A DNA stretch of 64,000 nucleotides from Endomychus coccineus (lineage: Eukaryota > Arthropoda > Insecta > Coleoptera > Endomychidae), in the NCBI GenBank assembly GCA_958510875.1, contig OY294070.1:14189631-14253630 (forward strand). Direction: 5' to 3'. Both the position numbers and the translations under genes were made by a program. This document shows, piece by piece, positions 47,243-55,240 of the stretch. Under the pieces are notes generated by a model, which was not told where the DNA came from, made no database searches, and saw only the letters and a program-made list of their open reading frames with translations. Within the stretch, counting starts at the first letter, position 1; each line of letters starts with the position of its first letter.

Positions 47243-48267
47243 CGAGGGCTAGGTGAAAAGTTCCTGAAAAATGAAACAGATGGCGCTACAATCAAAAATT
47301 CCATGTGACATTTGTGATGTACCATCTTTAATTAGAACCCATTAGAATTTTCAGACTGATATGTCATTCAGTTCTGTTTTGACACCCATCGAAAGTAAGC
47401 AACCTTGAAGATTTTTGTAAACATGGAAAGAAGAGAATTTCGTGTGGAAAAACATTACGCAAACTAAAGCATTGCTTGCATCGAATTCTGGGGAATCTTC
47501 ACCATCGATTGCGACGATTCCCAAGTGGTTCACTGATTTTCATTGTGATAGTATGACCACAAAGTAAGCAGAACGTTCTGGTCATCCAATTGACGTTACA
47601 ACGCCAGATATCGTCGATAAAATCCATGGTATGATATTGGACCCTCGGCGAGTTGAAGTTCACCAGATTGCTGAGGCTATGGGCATCTCAGCCGAACTGG
47701 TACGAAACAGTTTGCATAGATTTCTGAATATGAGAAAGCTATCTGTCAGATGGGTGCCGCATTTGTTCTCTGTTGACAACAAGCGCGACCGTGTGACAAC
47801 TTCAAAGGAATGTTTGGCGATGTTCAAGCATGATAAAAAACGCGCTTCGAAACCGTGGACGAAACATGGATCCATCACAACACACCAGAGATCAAAGAAC
47901 AGTCGTAACGGTGAACTTGTCCTGGCGAATCGAAGCCGAAAAAGGCTGAAGTAAAGCAAAGAAAAATGTGCTCTTCCACCAGGACAACGCACCGGCGCAC
48001 AGGTCCGCAGTCGCAATGGTAAAATTGCATGAATTGCGCTACGAATTGGTTCGTCATCCACCATTTTCTTTCTTTTTCCAAAGCTGAAACAAACGCCTAT
48101 TTTGAAGGATTGCCGATACCGTATTATTTGGAAGGGATCGCAAAATTTGAAAAACGCTGGACGAAGTGTATCGAGCTTCAAGGAGATTATGTTGAAAAAT
48201 AAAATGAGTTTTGACCAAATAAATCGTTTCTTGTTTCATTTTTCAGGGACTTTTCACGTTGCTCTCC
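47243..48267 (+). mobile_element. Mariner copy 2, full length but dead
   Basis: The imperfect inverted repeats CGAGGGCTAGGTGAAAAGTT (47243) and, on the minus strand, GGAGAGCAACGTGAAAAGTC (from 48267) are flanked by TA (47241-47242, 48268-48269). Total length is 1025 bp, short for the ~1.3-kb family because of internal deletions. Confidence 0.9.
47423..48202 (+). pseudogene. Mariner transposase, deletions remove the third catalytic aspartate
   Basis: From the ATG at 47423 the frame is disrupted early. GRRTFWSSN-type and IVDKIHGMI blocks and the helix-turn-helix part (RRVEVHQIAEAMGISAELVR, ~47645-47705) lead to the catalytic domain. ETWIHHNTPE (~47862) carries the first aspartate in V-D-E-T and HQDNAPAHR (~47980) the second. 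The PPYSPDLAPSD block expected next is deleted (the sequence goes from HPPFS to FFFQS at ~48055-48080), so the DD34D triad is incomplete. The end (EVYRASRRL..) is out of frame. No functional enzyme is possible. Confidence 0.85.
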
Positions 48268-48961
48268 TACAGGTGGGCGAATTTAGATGTTTGTATGGGT
48301 AACACGGTTACTATAGGAGATACGAAAAAAAAAGGAGTAACATTTTGATCTCGTTTTTGGAGAAGAATTCACTGAAATCTACACGAAGTTGGGAAGCAAA
48401 AGAGAGGGCTTTGCTAGCCTTGTATGGTGGAGATTTAGTCCAATCCCATACCTCTCTCAGATACAATGAATCTGTCTCTCGCAGTACCAAACGTAATCTG
48501 ACAAAAGATACTCCAACGACGGATCCTGCAAATTACATGCCTTGAAAGTATATCACCAAGTAATGACAAGTGGGACGACAAAAACAACCAGAGAGGAAGT
48601 AGATATTTAGAGCCTATCACAACAGAAAGGGTTGCTGCCTTTTGAGATCTCTTGAAAAACTTGTCTTGTAAATGTGCCACAGGAGGCATAGGTGCCTGCT
48701 TTAACCTCTGCTCTACAAGATGGATTGAAAATTGAATCAAACCCAGAAGGCGAAGGCAAAACTGCCTTTTCTCCTCCCCTTCTCGATTGAAATGAACTGC
48801 AACTATTATAGGTACTTAATAACTGTATTATGACAAATTGAACCTGTTAATAAAGTACCAAACCGGGAAAAAAACATTGTAAATTTACCCTATCCTTTCT
48901 TTTGATCACGAAATTATTATGTACTTAATAAACTATAAAAGAGTTCACACTGTAAATATAC
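48268..48961. other. No supported gene
   Basis: The GC content is higher at 48330-48780 and the sequence may be an old repeat, but no domain was recognised. 48920-48961 belongs to the border of the HHR-2 repeat interrupted by the next MITE. Confidence 0.4.
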
Positions 48962-49425
48962 CGGGACATCAAAAATTATCTTGGTCAAGGGTGGTTGTGG
49001 AATCTAAAAGGTATGTCTTACTTTACGTTTGAAATAATTATGTCACTGTCACACTGACATCATCAATAACCTACAAATTTCATACCCACGGACGCGCAGC
49101 GAGCTCCTCGAGGCATATGTCAAAATGATTACGTCCGTACCTAATTACATAGGACGTTAGGCGTTCATGCAATTGTGTTTTTATACAATTCGAACCTTCT
49201 TATTTCGATAGGCCAAGTGAAAATCGCGGAGTCTAAAGCGCTAGAGACTTCTGAGTGTTATAGCATTCGTATAAAATTGCGAAATTTCGCACTTTTAGAA
49301 ACTTCAAATCAATTAATTTGACTTAACAGATTCTGACACAACAAAACATATTCAAAAATTTGAAGTAAGACACACGTTTTACATTCCACAACCACCCTTG
49401 ACCAAGATAATTTTTGATATCCCGG
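48962..49425 (-). mobile_element. CCGGGATATC-family MITE, short 464-bp copy
   Basis: Inverted ends CCGGGACATCAAAAATTATC (48962) and the complement of CCGGGATATCAAAAATTATC (to 49425) are flanked by TA (48960-48961, 49426-49427). The interior is the reverse complement of 18285-18470 plus flanks, so this copy lacks the central ~500 bp including the GC-rich block. Confidence 0.85.
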
Positions 49426-49481
49426 TATTATAACACTATTGATAAGAAATAATCACCCTTATCCACTAAAAATACTATTAA

Positions 49482-49527
49482 GGTACTGAGGACCTTTCCG
49501 CTACCGAGTAGCCATCGTCAGAGTAAA
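49482..49527 (-). ncRNA. Hammerhead-like motif, HHR-2 left copy
   Basis: Minus strand: TACT-CTGACGA-T-GGCTAC-TCG-GTAGC-G-GAAA-GGTCCTC-AGTA. CUGACGA fits the CUGANGA box. Stem II pairs GCUAC with GUAGC, and stem I pairs UACU with AGUA. Confidence 0.5.
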
Positions 49528-49732
49528 CTAAATTATAAATCAAAATGTGCATGTTCATTTACTATTTGGGGATAATAATGTTAACCATGGGTTACCCTCA
49601 GCTGGAGATAAATTGGAATTCAATAAGTCGCTTTTTCGTTTATACGGCTACCGCTGATTTTCCACCATTATTTTTCTTTATATGGGCAAAATGTTCTTTA
49701 TAACGAGTTAGGACGAGAACGAGAAGGTACAG

Positions 49733-50689
49733 TCGCAGAGGGTTGTTGCCAATGAATTAGGGACTAACCAATCCACTATAAGTCGTTTATGGATTCGTTA
49801 TAATCAAATTGGTGATGTTAGAAAGCAACATACTGGCCGTACCAGAATAACAACGGCGGCATAGGACAGATTTCTGTGAATTCAAGCTCTGAGAAATCCA
49901 ACCCACATGGCAGGTCAACTAAGTTTGGAACTCAGAAGCGCTCACCATATACAGATAAGTGACCAAACTGTGAGAAATAGACTACACGAGTCCAATTTAC
50001 GTGCCATGCGTCCATGGAGAGCTCCACCATTATCCAGAGGAAATCGCGAGGCCCGAATAGTCTGGGCTAGAAATCACATCGAATGGGGCGTGCAAGAATG
50101 GACTCCTGTGTTGTTTAGTGATGGATCGAGATTCGGTTTACGTCCAGATACTAGACGTACTCGTGTATGGAGACAACCTGGAAATGTTTGGAGACTTAGG
50201 ACTGCACAGGAAGTTCACAGCTACCAAGGCGGAACGGTGATGGTTTGGGGTGGTATCAGCATTGGCGGAAGAAGCGACCTCGTATTGCTGGAGAGGTTGG
50301 TGAACGCTATTAGATATAGGGACCTGATATTAGAACCATTTGTCATTCCGTATGCAGCTGCAGTAGGTGAAAACTTCATCTTCATGCATGACAATGCTCG
50401 CCCTCATACCGCCGCGATCGTAAGACATTACTTGGATGAGAGTGGTATAAGTGTTTTGGATTGGCCTGCTCAATCGCCAGACCTGAATCCGTTTGTGCAT
50501 GTGTGGGATTTGCTTGGCAGAAGAATTTTAAGGCGTAACATTCTCTTCCAGACACGAAATCAATTGTTCCCTACTCTGGTTGAAGAATGGAATGTGATTG
50601 ATCACGAAAGCATCGATAACCTTATTCCCAGCTTACCAAATCGATGTAGGGCAGTTTTGAACAATCGCGGTGGACACACTCTGTATTAG
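49733..50689 (+). pseudogene. Tc1-type (DD34E) transposase, catalytic glutamate lost
   Basis: One frame runs from ~49735 with two stops (near 49862 and 49877) and is then open from 49907 to the TAG at 50689. A paired helix-turn-helix region is visible: NELGTNQSTISRLWIRYNQI (~49755) and ISDQTVRNRLHESNLRAMRP (~49950). The catalytic core has FSDGSRFGL (~50118, first D), FMHDNARPHT (~50385, second D) and QSPDLNPFVHVWDLLGRRI (~50470-50525). In that last block the residue 34 positions after the second D should be glutamate but is valine (PFVHVWD for PIEHVWD). The serine-aspartate-glutamate of FSDE is also FSDG. Such enzymes excise at TA; this copy is catalytically dead. Confidence 0.9.
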
Positions 50690-50990
50690 ACATTGACCAG
50701 TGACAATTTTTTTGCTCAGAATCCTAAGTGCATTGAATTCGAATGTTTCACTCTTTTCAGTTAGATTAAAGCTTTCAATTGATTTGCAAACTTTGTATGA
50801 AATTATAAATAAATTATGTGGCAAAAGATTATGTTCTACGTGGGTAACAAAAATTGTATTGAATTTCCCATTACCAAGTGACGAAACCCTAAAAATATCG
50901 CTGACCTCTACATTTTTTTGATGTGTGTATTTTGAATACAGGTCACACCATTTCTCAAGAAAGATTTGTGGCTTTTGATGTATAATTCAG

Positions 50991-51040
50991 TTTACTCTGA
51001 TGATGGCTATTTGGTGGGCGAAAGGTCCTCAGTACTTTAA
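50991..51040 (+). ncRNA. Hammerhead-like motif, HHR-2 right copy
   Basis: TACT-CTGATGA-T-GGCTAT-TTG-GTGGGC-GAAA-GGTCCTC-AGTA. The core boxes CTGATGA and GAAA are perfect. Stem I (UACU/AGUA) is complementary, stem III is A-G-G-U-C-C-U, and predicted cleavage is after CUC. Stem II has drifted. Confidence 0.5.
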
Positions 51041-51090
51041 CAGTATTTTTAGTGGATAAGGGTGATAATTTCTTATCAATAGTATTATGT

Positions 51091-51954
51091 ACTTAGTAAA
51101 GGGTGGAACGATAGACTTCCTTAGAGGTAAATAAAGTCAAGCATTTATATATCTTGAATATGCAAGTACAAACCTAATGTTCTGCATATTTCCCATCAGA
51201 AGAAGCTTATGTGCATTACCAATTAATGAAATAAGAGTTATTCCAGTTAATTTTACTTTTTTATTCGTAGTGATATCGACGTTTCAAAGTTGGAAGGATG
51301 ATAAATGAATTAATGGATGTACCTCCCACAGATGACTGATTTGTGTGTGTTCTAGATAAAACTTTCCCGGGTATCGGAATCGAGACGTTTCCCCCACGCG
51401 TCTCCCACTTTCGCCGTCCACTTGCTACCCTTAATTTATACTAATTGTTGTCAGTTTCCAAGGTGACGTTCTGTATAATTACCAATAGATCTGATTATTA
51501 TTGATGAAGGCAACCATTTCTGTTGCCTCCGCCACCGCTGCCGCCACGGCCCGATCCCAATTATTGTGACGTCAGAAACCGCAATTCTGAATTTTAATTG
51601 GCGTGGAGGTATGGATTTATCTGAAGTTGCTAATGATTCAGACTCCGGGGTATTGTTTGTTATTTTCAATTTGTCTTTATGCACGTTCAGTAGCTTTTTG
51701 GTGCCGTTGAGGATCATCTAATATGTAATTTTCTACAACTTGACAACTAACGAACCTGGGCTTACACATGCTCATAACTTTTTTATATCTGTCCTTTCTT
51801 CCTTCTTAGACAAATCTATGGTTACATTTTCTATTTGTTTTACTTCAATTATGCATCGATAGCTCAATATGAAACTAACAAAGTAAATCTAAATTCAACA
51901 TTTCTTAGCTATCCAAACAATTATCTACTAAAAAAAATCACAACGGTGGACACA
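51091..51954. other. No supported gene; GC-rich island at 51360-51640
   Basis: The island contains CpGs, a TGACGTCA-type CRE half ('tgacgtca' at ~51568) and proline/alanine-like codons, but no frame I can name. It may be a host promoter or regulatory patch. Confidence 0.3.
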
Positions 51955-52075
51955 ACACTAATAATCACCCTTATCCACTTTTCAGCTACTAAGTAACCGT
52001 CATCAGAGTAAGCTAGATTATAAATCAAAATGTCCCTGTTTAAATACTATTTGGGGTTACTATATGTTAATATTT
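51955..52075 (-). repeat. HHR-2 repeat family fragment
   Basis: 'ataatcacccttatccac', 'catcagagtaagcta' and 'tataaatcaaaatgt' match the family. ~35 bp that would include the GAAA box and stem III are deleted. Confidence 0.7.
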
Positions 52076-52079
52076 TCTA

Positions 52080-52220
52080 GGCGAACTTGGAATTTCATCA
52101 AAATCAAAATTAAATCAGCCAGCTTCGAGTAGCTCGACGGCAGGTAAAATTTTTGAAAGGTCACTCCCGAATTGCGAGGCGAATACAGGTCCGAGCTGCT
52201 CGACGGGAAATGAGAGTGGG
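52080..52220 (+). CDS. Candidate exon, serine-rich, with splice-like borders
   Basis: A strong acceptor-like 'tattttctag|g' at ~52079 is followed by an open frame reading ELGISSKSKLNQPASSSSTA, then GKIFERSLPNCEAN and TGPSCSTGNESG, up to a donor-like 'gg|gtaagg' (~52218). Only this frame is open. Whether it belongs with the frame interrupted by the transposon at 52338 is not clear, because the simplest splice would not keep the phase. No protein family was recognised. Confidence 0.3.
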
Positions 52221-52289
52221 TAAGGTAATGAACACTATAAATACCTACTTCTATCATGAATGGAATGAAAAAGTTTTGTTTTCTGATAA

Positions 52290-54985
52290 AATTTAGTTCA
52301 TATTATACCCCATAGCGGTTTCGAGTTTTGAGATGTACAGGATGTCCCATTTTGGGTACTTTTGCGGGGTATCTCCTTTATTTTTAAAGATAGAGAGTTG
52401 CGGTTTTCGCGACACTGTGCTACTTTTTCGTAACACTCAAGATGCCGTCAACAGAATTTACATAGCCCTTTTAGTTTTTAAGATACAGGGCATTTCTGAA
52501 AATGTTGCATTTTGTGACCCCCCTCGTATCTCCGTTATCCTTCAACTTATCGAAAAGGTAAAATAACATTCTAATAGATTTTTTTCCATAGAATGCAGTG
52601 GTGTAGATAACTTTTGTTACATAATTACTGTTTTTGAGTTATAAAGTAAACATATGTTTTTTTAAATGGAACACCCTGTATATTTATAGACTATAAAATT
52701 TGTCTTTTTTTTACCTTTTCAAAAATATATGATAGTATAAACTTTTTTTCAGAAACACGCAAATAATTGACAATTTTCAGAAAATTAAATACATATTTTA
52801 ATAGTAGGCTATGGATAACAATAATAAACAAGTGCAACTTACATATTACTAACAAATAATTGGATACCTTGTATATAGGTATCTATTAAAAAAAATTCCC
52901 ATAGATCTTTTTCTAACAGTAAGTTTGTAACAACAGTTTTGTGGCGTAAAGTGACAATATAACAAAAACACAAAAAAATAACATTATTAAAAAAAATTAA
53001 ATGTGATGTTCAAATTGACCACCATATTCTCTAATGCAAAATTGGCACATCTTTGAGATTCTTTGAATAGCGTTCAAAAGAACCATTGTTCTCATTCGCA
53101 GATTTCCAAAAGCTAAATGAATTGCCTCTCGAAGTTTTGCAATGCCGTCATATAGAGTTTTATATACTTCATTTTGTATATAACCCCATAAAAAAAAAAT
53201 CTAAAATTTAGAGATCTGGTGATCGTGGAGGCCATCTAACAGGTCCGTTGGTACCTATCCATCTTTGAGGAAAGTTATTATTTAGAAAGGCCCTTAAGAG
53301 CCTAGAGTTATGACTTGGGGCACCATCTTGCTGTAGGTAAACAGCATTATACTGGGCTAATGGAATGTTTTCGAGCAGTTCTGGAATAACTTCCTCAAGA
53401 ATTTCTAGGTATCTACGTGCTGTAAGACCTCCTTCAAAAATCCTATAAACTATATGTCTACCCAAAATAAAACATGAAACCTCAACTCCAAAGCGTCCTT
53501 GTTGTGCCCTTTCAAACATTAAATGCAGATTTCCACTACGCCAGTTCCTGGTATTGTGACGATTGAAAATGCCAGCACTTGAAATAAAGCATTCGTCTGA
53601 CCAAAAAACAAGTCTGCCAAATAAATCGTTAGCATCGATTTGTTGCAAATACCACTGGCAAAACAGTGCCCGGCGCTCGGCATCGCCAGTATGCAAATGT
53701 TGTAGTATATTAAATTTGTATGGATGATACTTATATTTCTTCAAGATCCTCTGAGCGTTAGTTTTTGGCACACCAATTTCCTTCTAAATTTTTCTACATG
53801 AGGACGAAAATGTTGCTTCTATATATCCTAAAGTATCTATCTCTTTTCTTTCCCTGTTCTCGTTGTTGTATGTTTTAGGGCGCGGGTGAACAAATGATCC
53901 GTGCTCAACTAAATTTGCTTTTAAACGGGCAAATATCCCAAAAAACGGTTGCCTTCTTTCTGGATATCTAACAAGCAAAAATTAAAATGATAATAGAGAT
54001 TTCCATAGCCATAATAGCTTACTCACCTTTGGAAATATAATTCCGAAGCTTCTTCAGAATTTTCATTACTCTGTATAAAACATACCATCATATCATATTT
54101 CTCATAATTTTCGTAAACTGCCATTATTCGAAAAAATTGATAAATATCTATTGAATGATGATACCAAAAGAACGAAAATAAACAGCTTAAATGCGATAGA
54201 GATTTGATGTTTATTTCTGTTTCTTGTCATAAACAATATCAATGGCCTACAATTAAAATATGTATTTAATTTCTAAAAATTGTCAATTATTTGCGTGTTT
54301 CTGAAAAAAAGTTTATACTATCATATATTTTTGAAAAGGTAACAAAAAGACAAATTTTATAGTCTATAAATATACAGGATGTTCCATTTAAAAAAACATA
54401 AGTTTGCTATATAACTCATAAACAGTAAATATGTAACAAAAGTTTTCTACACCACTGCATTCTACGGAAAAAAAAACTATCAGAATGTTATTTTACCTTT
54501 TCGATAAGTTGAAGGATAACGGAGATACGAGGGGGGTCACAAAATGCAAAATTTTCAGAAATGCCCTGTATCTTAAAAACTAAAAGGGCTATGAAAATTC
54601 TGTTGACGGCATCTTGAGTTTTACGAAAAAGTAGCACAGTGTCGCGAAAACCGCAACTCTCTATCTTTAAAAATAAAGGAGATACCCCGCAAAAGTACCC
54701 AAAATGGGACATCCTGTACAGTGAGAAAGGCAAAAAGTGGCTCCGACTTGATAATATCGCGAAGTGTGAGAAAAAAAGTTGCGATGTACTAAGACCAAGT
54801 AAGGAGAAACTGTATACAATGAGGAATGACGACATAATAATGGAGAGCCCTTTTCGAACGATAGTTAGCAATGCATGCAAAAAGAAAGCTGTTGACAATT
54901 TATTTGAGAAGCCTTACAAATTGGTAAGAAGCGAATCAAGACAATTTGAGGAAAATACATTTGACAAGTTAAGAGACGCTTCGTT
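52290..54985 (+). CDS. Open frame continuing across the 52.3-kb transposon insertion
   Basis: Before the insertion the frame after 'aaaatttag|' reads FILYPIAVSSFEM with one base left over. After it (54717 on), the frame continues Y-S-E-K-G-K-K-W-L-R-L-D-N-I-A-K, then CEKKSCDVLRPSKEKL and SPFRTIVSNACKKKAVDN, and LFEKPYKLVRSE to ~54985. If the transposon and one TA are removed, the two parts are in one frame of ~105 codons preceded by an acceptor-like AG. The segment runs into a PLE-1 scrap at its right end. The identity is unknown: it could be a host exon or another mobile element's protein. Coordinates include the intervening transposon. Confidence 0.35.
52338..54716 (-). mobile_element. 2.38-kb DD41D-type IS630/Tc1/mariner element with ~460-bp inverted repeats
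   Basis: The ends CAGGATGTCCCATTTTGGG (52338) and the exact complement (to 54716) are flanked by TA (52336-52337, 54717-54718). Inverted repeats extend ~463 bp (52338-52803; 54254-54716) with few differences. Each arm contains, ~340 bp in, 'GGAACACCCTGTATA' on the left and its complement on the right. This looks like another element terminus, so each arm resembles a MITE. A transposase gene with a 59-nt intron fills the centre on the minus strand. Confidence 0.9.
52997..54124 (-). pseudogene. DD41D-type transposase, two stops and one frameshift, one intron
   Basis: The start ATG at 54124 opens MAVYENYEKYDMMVCFIQSN. Exon 1 ends at 54027 (CCAAAG|GTGAGT), the intron is 53968-54026, and exon 2 starts at 53967, restoring R-Y-P-E-R-R-Q-P. 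The DNA-binding region includes RRQPFFGIFARLKANLVEHG and IGVPKTNAQRILKKYKYHPY. An in-frame TAG at ~53788 is the first break. The catalytic core has LVFWSDECFISS (~53605, D1), VYLQQDGAPSHNSRLLRAFL (~53335, D2) and RWPPRSPDL, then a TAA in place of the usual threonine codon, and I-L-D-F-F (D3). By my count 41 residues lie between D2 and D3. A 10-T run just after D3 shifts the frame by one. Downstream sequence continues to a stop at 52997. Only a few lesions separate it from an intact gene, so the insertion is fairly young. Confidence 0.85.
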
Positions 54986-55090
54986 CTCACGATCTTCATC
55001 AGAAGACGGTTGATAAAAAAAAAATATTACTACGTGGCAACAACGAACAAAACACGAATAATTGAAATTTTAACACATTCAAGTCGAAAA
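54968..55090 (-). mobile_element. PLE-1 terminal repeat scrap
   Basis: The minus strand shows GTCTT-CTGATGA followed by a decayed stem (AGATCGTGAGAACGAAGCG) and then the 'aacacgaataattgaaattttaacaca' part of the PLE-1 repeat. The hammerhead is degenerate. Confidence 0.55.
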
Positions 55091-55240
55091 TATATGAATA
55101 TGTATATAAAAACCACTACAACTATAGTTAAAGACATTATATTTCAGCAATAAAGATGAACAGTCTTGCACAAAAGTACCTACTATCTTAAGCAGATGTG
55201 TTTAAAATTTATCACCCAGATAGGAAAGGTCAGTGTTATA
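55091..55240. other. Short AT-rich spacer
   Basis: Nothing recognised. Confidence 0.4.

Larger units (their letters stand above)
49428..51090 (+). mobile_element. Tc1-type transposon between inverted HHR-2 repeats
   Basis: Left (49440-49560) and right (50970-51090) segments are inverted copies of the HHR-2 repeat. Each contains 'gataagaaataatcaccctt', a hammerhead-like block and 'taaactaaattata'. A Tc1 transposase lies between. Either the repeats are the transposon's own long terminal repeats, or a Tc1 element sits between two unrelated HHR-2 copies. The lone copies at 29.8, 44.3 and 51.9 kb allow both views. The MITE at 48962 splits the outermost left part. Confidence 0.6.

Noticed and set aside
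47660..48239. Minus-strand frames of 61-173 codons across mariner copy 2
   Set aside because: Antisense to the mariner transposase.
54488..54898. Hydrophobic 136-codon minus frame
   Set aside because: Its second half is the transposon's inverted repeat, which gives the same frame at 52333-52566. The hydrophobicity comes from reading the antisense of a lysine-rich frame.
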